From assembly GCF_028690125.1 (NCBI RefSeq), contig NZ_JAQVBV010000007.1, positions 1 to 64,000 of the forward strand: a DNA stretch of 64,000 bases, given 5' to 3'. The notes under the pieces are model-generated. The model saw nothing but the letters and a program-made list of their open reading frames with translations. It searched no databases and had not been told where the DNA came from. Position numbers and translations under genes: made by a program. Origin of the DNA: Bacteroides sp. (lineage in GTDB: Bacteria; Bacteroidota; Bacteroidia; Bacteroidales; Bacteroidaceae). Positions 44,514 through 51,756 of the stretch are shown here, in pieces; position 1 is the stretch's first letter; every line of letters starts with the position of its first letter.

Positions 44514-44600
44514 GTGATTTCCCATTGGCACAACTGTGCCAATGGGAAATCACAGTTGTGCCAATGAGATGGCAAAGTCGTGCCAATGCTGTGGCACGAT
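44514..44600. repeat. REP-like palindromic cluster
   Basis: An 18-bp perfect stem (arms 44514-44531 and 44536-44553, loop AACT) is followed by two more copies of the unit GTGCCAATG, the last inside a smaller hairpin CGTGCCA/TGGCACG (44579-44598). The unit occurs three times in about 65 bases. The cluster separates two convergent genes and may stop transcription from both sides. Confidence 0.75.
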
Positions 44601-44620
44601 ACTAATGTATTATAGAATAA

Positions 44621-46546
44621 TTATAAGTCTTCTATCTCCTTCAACCACATTGCTGAACTTGCATCACTGGGCATTCGCCAGTCACCACGTGGACTGAGAG
44701 AAATGCTTCCTACTTTAGGTCCATCGGGTAGACAAGAACGTTTGAATTGCTGATTGAAGAAACGTCGGAAGAAAGTGGATAACCACTTTTTGATTGTTTC
44801 CTCATCATATGCTTCTTTAAATACTAAGTTAGCTAAATAGTAAATTTTAGAAGGACGGAAACCATATCGCAAAAAATAGTAGAGGAAGAAATCATGCAAT
44901 TCATAAGGCCCTACCAAATCCTCTGTTTTCTGTTTTATTTCTCCATTCTCGTCTGCAGGAATAAGTTCCGGACTGATAGGAGTATCTACAATATCCAATA
45001 AAGTGGCTTTTGAATCGTCATCCATACCGTTTTCGGCTACCCATTGTACCAAGTACTTTACAAGAGTCTTTGGAATACTAGCATTAACACCATACATCGA
45101 CATATGGTCTCCGTTATAAGTTGCCCATCCCAATGCTAGTTCAGATAAATCGCCTGTACCGATAACCATACCATTCGTTTGATTGGCAATATCCATTAAT
45201 ATTTGTGTGCGTTCGCGTGCCTGAGAATTTTCATAAGTAACATCACGTGTATTTATATCATGATCGATATCTTTGAAATGCTGAATACAGGCCTCCTTTA
45301 TGCTGACTTCACGAATGGATATCCCTAACGATTTCATGAGCTCGGTGGCATTGTTATAGGTACGGTCAGTCGTTCCGAAACCGGGCATTGTAATTCCTAG
45401 AATTCCTTTGCGGGATAATCCCAGTTTATCGAATGTCTTTACACAAACTAAAAGTGCCAGAGTAGAATCCAATCCTCCGGAAATACCAATTACTGCCGTT
45501 TTAGCTCCGGTATGTAGCAAACGTTGAGCTAATCCGGCTATTTGAATAGAAAATATTTCTTCACAACATTCATTCAGTTCAGTTCCCTGCGGTACGAATG
45601 GGTGTGGATTAAAGCTGCGTGTTAGCATCAGCTCTTTGCTATTGACAAATTCTGTTGTAATAGATATAGCTTTTTTGTCACCTAGATTGGCTTGGTTAGC
45701 AGCAAATGTGGTGTTAATTCTTCGTTCGGCCCGTATGCGTTCTACATCAATTTCGCTGATAATCAGTTGTTCGTCCATACAGAAACGCTTGCTGCGTGCC
45801 AGAAGTGAACCATTTTCATAAATCAGTCCATTTCCGGCAAAGACTACATCAGTGGTTGATTCTCCGAAACCACAAGATGAAAATACATATCCGGCAATGC
45901 AACGTGCAGATTGTTGGCTGATAAGAGAACATAAATAATTATTCTTTCCAATGCCTTCATTATCGGCGGACATATTAAACAGAATTTCTGCTCCTTGCAG
46001 AGCAAGTGAAGAACTAGGAGGAATGGTAGACCAAAGATCTTCGCAAATTTCAATGCCAAAAGTCGTATTTGAAGTTTCAAAAAGCAAATTTGCACCTATG
46101 GGAACCATTTGTCCGCATAAACGGACATTATTAGTTGTCAGTTGAAGAGCGGACGTAAACCAACGTTGTTCGTAAAACTCTTTATAATTAGGCAAATAGG
46201 TTTTTGCTGCAACACCCAGTACTTTCCCTTTTTGAATGACTACAGCAGCATTGATTACCGTTGAATTGACAACGACAGGCATACCTACAATAGAGATAAT
46301 ATCTAATTGGCGGGTATTATTCAAAATCTGCATGAGTCCCATTTCAGCTTGTTCAAGCAAAAGTTGTTGGCCGAACAGGTCGCCACATGTATATCCCGTA
46401 ATACTCATTTCTGGGAATACAATGATTTGTACCCCTTTGCCTTCCGCAATTGCAATCAGACTTTCTATTTTCTCTGCATTGAATTTACAGTCCGCCACCT
46501 TAACACGCGGCACAGCAGCTGCTACTTTTACAAATCCGTAGTTCAT
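44621..46546 (-). CDS. nadE: Glutamine-dependent NAD+ synthetase
   Basis: 641 aa from ATG 46546 (NYGFVKVAAAVP); an upstream in-frame Met would add a non-conserved basic tail. Last step of NAD synthesis: amidation of deamido-NAD. The N-terminal nitrilase-like glutaminase has Glu in FPEMSITGYTCGDL, Lys in KTYLPNYKEFYEQRWF and Cys in GIEICEDLWS. The C-terminal synthetase has the PP-loop GISGGLDSTLAL and GTGDLSELALGW. Stands alone on the minus strand, divergent from perR. Confidence 0.96.
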   Translation of the reverse strand: MNYGFVKVAAAVPRVKVADCKFNAEKIESLIAIAEGKGVQIIVFPEMSITGYTCGDLFGQQLLLEQAEMGLMQILNNTRQLDIISIVGMPVVVNSTVINAAVVIQKGKVLGVAAKTYLPNYKEFYEQRWFTSALQLTTNNVRLCGQMVPIGANLLFETSNTTFGIEICEDLWSTIPPSSSLALQGAEILFNMSADNEGIGKNNYLCSLISQQSARCIAGYVFSSCGFGESTTDVVFAGNGLIYENGSLLARSKRFCMDEQLIISEIDVERIRAERRINTTFAANQANLGDKKAISITTEFVNSKELMLTRSFNPHPFVPQGTELNECCEEIFSIQIAGLAQRLLHTGAKTAVIGISGGLDSTLALLVCVKTFDKLGLSRKGILGITMPGFGTTDRTYNNATELMKSLGISIREVSIKEACIQHFKDIDHDINTRDVTYENSQARERTQILMDIANQTNGMVIGTGDLSELALGWATYNGDHMSMYGVNASIPKTLVKYLVQWVAENGMDDDSKATLLDIVDTPISPELIPADENGEIKQKTEDLVGPYELHDFFLYYFLRYGFRPSKIYYLANLVFKEAYDEETIKKWLSTFFRRFFNQQFKRSCLPDGPKVGSISLSPRGDWRMPSDASSAMWLKEIEDL

Positions 46547-46678
46547 TTTATTCCTTAATTTATATATAGTGGTTGCAAAATTAGGAAATAGTTTTGAATT
46601 TCTATCTTTTCGTCTACGAATCCTCAACACACAAATCTATACACAGAGAATATTGGTTGAAAAAAAAATTGATTTTAC

Positions 46679-46732
46679 TTGCAAATAAAATAAAGGCTTT
46701 TTATCTTTGCATCGGATTTATAATTGTAATGA
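46679..46732 (+). promoter_or_regulatory. Promoter and possible PerR box of the perR-rbr operon
   Basis: TTG at 46679-46681, 20 bases, then TATCTTTG at 46702-46709. Just after it, TTATAATTGTAATGA (46718-46732) matches the known PerR box TTATAATnATTATAA at 11 of 14 fixed positions, a good place for autorepression. Confidence 0.55.
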
Positions 46733-46756
46733 GTACAAATTTGAAAAGAAAAAATA

Positions 46757-47167
46757 ATGGGACCATACGAGCGATTATTAGAGTATAACATAAAGCCTTC
46801 CATGCAACGTATTGCTGTTATGGAGTACCTGATGAAACATCGTACGCATCCCTCGGCCGATGAAATCTATACAGCTTTGTCTCCTTCCATGCCGACATTG
46901 TCGAAAACGACTGTTTATAATACTTTGAAGCTTTTTGCAGAACAAGGAGCAGCACTGATGCTTACCATTGATGAGAAGAATGCAAACTTTGATGGAGATA
47001 CTTCTGCCCATGCACATTTTCTTTGTAAATGCTGTGGACATATCTATGATCTGAAATCTCCCGAAGCGGTTAAATCAGTAGAAGATCAGGAAATGGATGG
47101 TCACCATGTATCGGAAATACATTATTATTATAAAGGTATTTGTAAGAACTGTTTAAACGAACAATAA
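46757..47167 (+). CDS. perR: Fur-family regulator, PerR-like
   Basis: 136 aa: winged helix (PSADEIYTALSPSMPTLSKTTVYNTLKLF, residues about 32-60) followed by a dimerisation domain with regulatory metal His residues (AHAHFLC) and a structural zinc site of two CxxC pairs (Cys90/Cys93 and Cys129/Cys132). The rubrerythrin gene lies 38 bases downstream, the usual PerR target in anaerobes, so a peroxide sensor is more likely than an iron-uptake repressor. That choice is inference from context and from the PerR-like box upstream. Confidence 0.88.
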   Translation: MGPYERLLEYNIKPSMQRIAVMEYLMKHRTHPSADEIYTALSPSMPTLSKTTVYNTLKLFAEQGAALMLTIDEKNANFDGDTSAHAHFLCKCCGHIYDLKSPEAVKSVEDQEMDGHHVSEIHYYYKGICKNCLNEQ

Positions 47168-47205
47168 TATACGTATTTGACTAATTAATTTAAAATTGAG
47201 AAGAA

Positions 47206-47763
47206 ATGAAAAAATTTAGATGTACTGTTTGCGGTTACGTTTATGAAGGTGACGCAGCTCCTGAAAAATGTCCTTTGTGTAAAGCACCTGCCAGCAAATT
47301 CGTTGAAGTTGTTGAAACTGAAGGTGGTTCTTTAGCTTTTGCTGACGAACACGTAATTGGCGTAGCTAAAGGTTGTGATGAGGAAATGATCAAAGATCTG
47401 AACAACCATTTCATGGGTGAATGTACTGAGGTAGGTATGTATTTGGCTATGAGCCGTCAGGCAGACCGCGAAGGTTATCCCGAAGTAGCTGAAGCTTTCA
47501 AGCGTTATGCTTGGGAAGAAGCAGAACACGCAGCTAAATTTGCTGAACTGTTGGGTGATTGTGTATGGGATACTAAGACTAACCTGCAAAAACGTAAAGA
47601 TGCTGAACAAGGTGCGTGCGAAGACAAGAAACGTATCGCAACTCGTGCTAAAGCATTGAATCTGGATGCTATCCACGATACTGTTCATGAAATGTGCAAA
47701 GACGAAGCTCGTCATGGCAAAGGTTTCGAAGGATTGTACAACCGTTACTTCGGCGATAAATAA
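47206..47763 (+). CDS. rbr: Reverse rubrerythrin
   Basis: 185 aa; reduces hydrogen peroxide to water in the cytoplasm of anaerobes. The rubredoxin domain is at the N-terminus (Cys6, Cys9, Cys22, Cys25; CTVCGY and CPLCKAP), the reverse of the classic order, and is followed by the ferritin-like diiron domain with [29 protein letters not shown] and [16 protein letters not shown]. Codon choice is strongly biased (GCT, CGT, AAA, CTG), as in highly expressed genes. Downstream of perR. Confidence 0.96.
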   Translation: MKKFRCTVCGYVYEGDAAPEKCPLCKAPASKFVEVVETEGGSLAFADEHVIGVAKGCDEEMIKDLNNHFMGECTEVGMYLAMSRQADREGYPEVAEAFKRYAWEEAEHAAKFAELLGDCVWDTKTNLQKRKDAEQGACEDKKRIATRAKALNLDAIHDTVHEMCKDEARHGKGFEGLYNRYFGDK

Positions 47764-47859
47764 TTCAACCTTATAAATAACTCTAAAAAGGTCTGTGTTC
47801 CATAGTGAATGCAGGCCTTTTTCTTTATATTTGCTCATCAACTTTTAAATGCCACATTT

Positions 47860-48495
47860 ATGAAAAAATTCCAACTAATCTTGATGTGTTTATTATTTGC
47901 GGTGGCAGCTTCTGCTGCTGATAAGGTGATTAAGTTACCGAAACCTAATTTGAACCGTACAGGTGGTACAGTGATGAAAGCTTTATCCGAACGACATTCT
48001 ACTCGTGAATATGCTTCGAAAGCGTTGAGTTTGTCTGATTTGTCGGACTTGCTGTGGGCAGCTAACGGCATTAACCGTCCCGACGGAAAACGGACAGCCC
48101 CGTCTGCATTGAACAAACAAGATGTAGATGTCTATGTGATATTACCTGAAGGCAGTTATTTGTATGATGCAAAAACTCATCAATTAAATTTGGTTGCCGA
48201 AGGAGATCATCGTGATGCTGTGGCAGGAGGTCAGGCATTTGTGAAAGAAGCCCCGGTATCATTGGTATTAATTAGCGATGTGTCCCGCTTTGGTGATGCT
48301 AAAAACATTCGTAATCAATTGATGGGAGCTGTGGATGTAGGCATTGTTTGCCAGAATATTTCTTTGTTTTGTACTACTGCTAATTTGGCTACAGTTCCGC
48401 GTGCTTCAATGGATATTAATATGCTGAAAACAGTATTGAAGCTCACAGACAGTCAAATACCAATGATGAATCATCCGGTAGGATATTTTAAATAA
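47860..48495 (+). CDS. Exported nitroreductase-family protein
   Basis: 211 aa from ATG 47860, which gives a clean Sec signal ending AAASAAD and follows the -7 box TATATTTG (47826-47833). The nitroreductase core is SERHSTREYASKALSLSDLSDLLWAANGINRPDGKRTAPSALN (read as one domain; FMN-binding Arg-His-Ser-Thr-Arg), then IGMGAVDVG-like LMGAVDVGIVCQNISLF. The short, tetrapyrrole-independent type resembles SagB-like oxidases, but no lantibiotic or thiazole genes are near. Substrate unknown. Confidence 0.85.
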   Translation: MKKFQLILMCLLFAVAASAADKVIKLPKPNLNRTGGTVMKALSERHSTREYASKALSLSDLSDLLWAANGINRPDGKRTAPSALNKQDVDVYVILPEGSYLYDAKTHQLNLVAEGDHRDAVAGGQAFVKEAPVSLVLISDVSRFGDAKNIRNQLMGAVDVGIVCQNISLFCTTANLATVPRASMDINMLKTVLKLTDSQIPMMNHPVGYFK

Positions 48496-48518
48496 TCAAT
48501 ATCAGGCATATAAAAAAG

Positions 48519-48600
48519 AGTGACGCTATACCTTCCGTATAGCGTCACTGTATCTTAATGATAGTGTAACTATCCTCACAGGATAGTTACACTATTTTTT
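48519..48600 (+). terminator. Double-hairpin terminator between convergent genes
   Basis: The first hairpin is a 12-bp stem (48519-48530 with 48538-48549). The second is a 15-bp stem (48561-48575 with 48581-48595) followed by six T bases that run into the stop codon of the convergent thioredoxin gene. The second has all the features of an intrinsic terminator for the nitroreductase gene. Confidence 0.85.
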
Positions 48601-49063
48601 ACTTCAAAAGAAATTCATCGATGGCCTTCTTGTAAGTTGCCTTATCGGCAGCTCCACGGAAAAGTTGTGGATCACCTTTCATGGGGATAAATACGAACAG
48701 TGGAATGCTCGTCGCATTGAAAAGGGCAGCCAATTCTTTTTGTTTATCTACATTTACTTTGTAAATGACAATCTTTCCGGCATACTCCTTAGCCAATTCT
48801 TTCATGATAGGAGCCGTCTGGCGGCAAGGCCCGCACCAATCGGCATATAAGTCGATGATGGCAGGTTTAGTGCCTTTGTAATTCCATTCTTTTGATTTCT
48901 CAAAATCGAAGACGTCTTTTATGAACATTGCTTTATCCATGACGATGACTTCTCCGTTACCTGTTACCTCTTTTTTACCTTGATTGTTTTCATCTCTGTC
49001 ATTGAAAGCGTAAACGATTACGCTTGCCATAACGAGAGCTACCATTACTAATACTTTTTTCAT
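48599..49063 (-). CDS. Exported thioredoxin-like protein
   Basis: 154 aa with an N-terminal signal (MKKVLVMVALVMASVIVYA). The thioredoxin fold has the active site WCGPC at residues 76-80 and the cis-Pro in ATSIPLFVF. The residue pattern is that of true thioredoxins rather than of TlpA or DsbA types. It follows cytoplasmic trxA by 18 bases. A periplasmic thioredoxin could take electrons from the DsbD homologue encoded in this window; that link is inference. Confidence 0.9.
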   Translation of the reverse strand: MKKVLVMVALVMASVIVYAFNDRDENNQGKKEVTGNGEVIVMDKAMFIKDVFDFEKSKEWNYKGTKPAIIDLYADWCGPCRQTAPIMKELAKEYAGKIVIYKVNVDKQKELAALFNATSIPLFVFIPMKGDPQLFRGAADKATYKKAIDEFLLK

Positions 49064-49081
49064 TCGTTCTTTTTTCTTTTT

Positions 49082-49381
49082 TTATGTGTAATGTTTCTCA
49101 ATTACTCCTTTCAGTTCACTACTGTGGATTACGCCGGAATGTCTCCATACCGCTTCTCCATTCTTGAATAAAATAAAGGTCGGAACTGCCTGTATGGTGT
49201 ATTGAGTGGCTAAATCTTCATGCTGATCAATGTCTATTTTGACAATACGGGCTTTGTCTCCAACAATTAATTTCAATTCTTCCAGGACAGGTTTCATTGC
49301 TTTGCACGGTCCGCACCATTCTGCAAAGAAATCAACTAAAACGGGTACAGGGGATTGTATCAAATCTGCAAACTTTTCCAT
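49082..49381 (-). CDS. trxA: Thioredoxin
   Basis: 99 aa from ATG 49381 (upstream in-frame Met rejected because it gives a non-thioredoxin tail). Active site WCGPC at residues 22-26, cis-Pro in QAVPTFILF and the closing motif [15 protein letters not shown]. Cytoplasmic disulfide reductant. First gene of a two-gene unit with an exported thioredoxin, which suggests electron flow across the membrane by way of DsbD. Confidence 0.94.
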   Translation of the reverse strand: MEKFADLIQSPVPVLVDFFAEWCGPCKAMKPVLEELKLIVGDKARIVKIDIDQHEDLATQYTIQAVPTFILFKNGEAVWRHSGVIHSSELKGVIEKHYT

Positions 49382-49548
49382 AATTTTTCCTTTCTTTATT
49401 AAAATACCCAGCCATGAAGGCTGCAAATATAAATCCTTTTTTCTTATATAACGGCTAAATACTGTTTTTGTTCATGAAATAGTAATGGTAGAGACATCAT
49501 ATTGTAATGCAAAAAAGGGAACTTTGCGTATCGAAAAACAGTAAAATT

Positions 49549-50355
49549 ATGCATTTACGCACCTATTATCCTACAGTAGTTCTTTCAGATATTCATCTGG
49601 GGACTCAACATTCCAAAACGGTGGAGGTCACTAACTTTTTGAAATCAATTAATTGTGACCGCCTGATCCTGAATGGGGATATCATCGATGGATGGCATCT
49701 TCAGAAAAGTGGCATCGGTAAGAAATGGAAGTCAAAACATACTGACTTTTTTAAGGTTATCATGAAAATGATGGAAAATTTCGGTACGCAGGTGATTTAT
49801 GTTCGTGGAAATCATGACGACTTTTTGGATAATCTGGCTCCGTTGAATTTCTACAATGTACAGATTGTAAAAGACTATCTTTATGAGAGTCATGGAAAAC
49901 GTTATTATGTGACGCATGGAGACGTGTTTGATACGATAACCACTCAAATGAGATGGCTTGCCAAATTGGGTGATATCGGCTATACCTTTTTATTATGGCT
50001 GAATAAAATATACAATGCGCGTAGAATGAAACAGGGGAAGCCTTATTATTCTCTTTCTCAATCTATCAAAAATAAAGTAAAAAGCGCAGTATCTTATATC
50101 TCCGATTTTCAAAAGGAATTGGTTGAACTTGCCCGTGCAAAGAAGTGCGACGGAATAATCTGCGGTCATATTCATCATCCGGCAAACACTTATTACGAAG
50201 GGATACATTATCTCAATTCCGGTGATTGGGTAGAGACACTTTCTGCTCTGACAGAGGACGAGAATGGAAATTGGACAATTCGTTATTTTAACGAACTAAT
50301 GCAGGATATACCTTCAGAAGAACGAGTAACAGAACAAATAACAATAGCCTCATGA
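49549..50355 (+). CDS. LpxH-like metallophosphoesterase
   Basis: 268 aa from ATG 49549; an in-frame ATG at 49507 is possible, but a promoter-like GAACTTTG lies inside that extension. All five calcineurin-type metal motifs are present: SDIHLG, NGDIIDGW, RGNHDDF, THGDVFD and CGHIHHP. The family contains UDP-2,3-diacylglucosamine hydrolases (LpxH/LpxI step of lipid A) and similar enzymes. It overlaps the glycosyltransferase gene by four bases. A role in lipid A or another envelope lipid is possible; the exact substrate is inference. Confidence 0.85.
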   Translation: MHLRTYYPTVVLSDIHLGTQHSKTVEVTNFLKSINCDRLILNGDIIDGWHLQKSGIGKKWKSKHTDFFKVIMKMMENFGTQVIYVRGNHDDFLDNLAPLNFYNVQIVKDYLYESHGKRYYVTHGDVFDTITTQMRWLAKLGDIGYTFLLWLNKIYNARRMKQGKPYYSLSQSIKNKVKSAVSYISDFQKELVELARAKKCDGIICGHIHHPANTYYEGIHYLNSGDWVETLSALTEDENGNWTIRYFNELMQDIPSEERVTEQITIAS

Positions 50356-51470
50356 AGTTTCTATTTATTGTTCAAGGAGAAGGAAGAGGACACCTTACGC
50401 AGGCGATCACACTTGAAGATATGTTAATACGCAACGGGCATGAAGTAGTAGAAGTCTTGGTTGGAAAAAGCTCTTCACGTACTTTACCGGGATTCTTCAA
50501 CCGGAGTATCAAGGCACCGGTTAAACGTTTTATTAGTCCGAATTTCTTGCCGACACCCGATAATAAACGGGCAAACCTGAAGAAAAGTTTTGCTTATAAT
50601 TTATTCCGTCTGCCGGAGTATTTTAATAGTATGTGCTATATCAATCAGAGGATTAAAGATACAGAGGTAGATGTTGTCATCAACTTCTATGAACTTCTGA
50701 CCGGATTAACTTATGCATTTTTCCGTCCTTCTGTTCCATCTGTTTGTATCGGACATCAATATTTGTTTTTGCATCATGATTTTGAATTCCCCGATAAGAA
50801 TCAGTTTCAGTTGTGGATGCTGCGTTTCTTTACGCGGATGACGGCTTTCAGGTCATCAAGAAAACTGGCATTATCTTTTCGTGAAATGATGCAAGATGAA
50901 ACAGAACAGATTATAGCAGTTCCTCCTTTATTGCGAAGAGAAGTGACATCAATACAACCTGAAGAAGGAGACTATATTCATGGCTATATGGTAAATTCCG
51001 GTTTTGCGGATAGTGTAGAAGCTTTTCATGCGGAACATCCGGAAGTACCTTTAAAGTTTTTCTGGGATAAGGCCGAGGCAGAATATCAGACACAGGTGGA
51101 TGAGACATTAAGTTTCTTTCAAATTGATGATATTAAATTTCTTAACGCAATGGCAGGTTGCCGTGCTTATGCCAGTACAGCAGGTTTTGAGTCCATCTGC
51201 GAAGCAATGTATCTTGGGAAACCCGTTTTGATGGTTCCTGCACACATCGAACAAGATTGCAATGCTTACGATGCGATGAAAGCGGGGGCAGGAATTATTG
51301 GTGATTCATTCGAATTAAATTCTTTGCTTCATTTTGCAAAAGATTATGTTCCTAATCGTGATTTTTCTTCTTGGGCACGCAGTAGCGAACGGCGCATTAT
51401 CTTAGAATTAGAAAAACTAGCTACATCACAATCAACAGTACCAACCTTTACCAATTATTTACCAATATGA
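50352..51470 (+). CDS. GT-B glycosyltransferase
   Basis: 372 aa. The N-terminal GEGRGHLTQAITLEDMLIRNGHEV is the glycine/His loop of UDP-glycosyl- and MurG-like GT-B enzymes, and the C-terminal AYASTAGFESICEAMYLGKPVLMVPAHIEQDCNA is the donor-binding region of the same group (acceptor unknown). No signal peptide; peripheral membrane attachment is possible through hydrophobic patches. It is fused by ATGA overlaps to the phosphoesterase before it and the mini-protein after it, so the three products should be made together. Confidence 0.87.
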   Translation: MKFLFIVQGEGRGHLTQAITLEDMLIRNGHEVVEVLVGKSSSRTLPGFFNRSIKAPVKRFISPNFLPTPDNKRANLKKSFAYNLFRLPEYFNSMCYINQRIKDTEVDVVINFYELLTGLTYAFFRPSVPSVCIGHQYLFLHHDFEFPDKNQFQLWMLRFFTRMTAFRSSRKLALSFREMMQDETEQIIAVPPLLRREVTSIQPEEGDYIHGYMVNSGFADSVEAFHAEHPEVPLKFFWDKAEAEYQTQVDETLSFFQIDDIKFLNAMAGCRAYASTAGFESICEAMYLGKPVLMVPAHIEQDCNAYDAMKAGAGIIGDSFELNSLLHFAKDYVPNRDFSSWARSSERRIILELEKLATSQSTVPTFTNYLPI

Positions 51471-51649
51471 AACTGAATAGAACTGATTATGTACTCGAGC
51501 GTTCTTCAGATGGAGGTTATTACGCTTGGCTGACTATCAATATGCAATGTAATGCTTATGGAGAATCTCCGGAAGAAGCAGTCCTGAATCTTCAGGAAAC
51601 GATGAATGAGATGATAGATGAGATGTATATGGTAGAGGAATTTGTCTAG
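51467..51649 (+). CDS. HicB-like mini-protein
   Basis: 60 aa. The fold pattern YVLERSSDGGYYAWLTINMQCNAYGESPEEAVLNL resembles the partial RNase H fold of HicB-type antitoxins, in which a short beta sheet is followed by the GxSxEEA helix. It lacks the DNA-binding C-terminus of true HicB, and no HicA toxin is present. It overlaps the glycosyltransferase by four bases, so it is probably an accessory or regulator of that enzyme rather than an antitoxin. Acidic tail (EMIDEMYMVEEF). Confidence 0.72.
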   Translation: MKLNRTDYVLERSSDGGYYAWLTINMQCNAYGESPEEAVLNLQETMNEMIDEMYMVEEFV

Positions 51650-51665
51650 TAAATTAAAATTAGAA

Positions 51666-51749
51666 AACAAAAAAGAAGAATGAAGTGAAGTATTAGTTAC
51701 GCATAAATATCGCATAGAAAACCTACAGTCATCATTCTTCTTTTTTGTT
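51666..51749. repeat. Perfect 18-bp inverted repeat with 48-base centre
   Basis: Arms 51666-51683 and 51732-51749 (AACAAAAAAGAAGAATGA and complement) are exact. The element fills the gap between two convergent genes and has T-rich outer ends on both strands, so it may be a bidirectional terminator with a large loop; a small mobile element is the other possibility. Confidence 0.6.
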
Positions 51750-51756
51750 CTTTAAT

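Noticed and set aside
51467..51649. HicA/HicB toxin-antitoxin pair
   Set aside because: No HicA-like toxin lies on either side, and the small protein has no DNA-binding tail; coupling to the glycosyltransferase points elsewhere.
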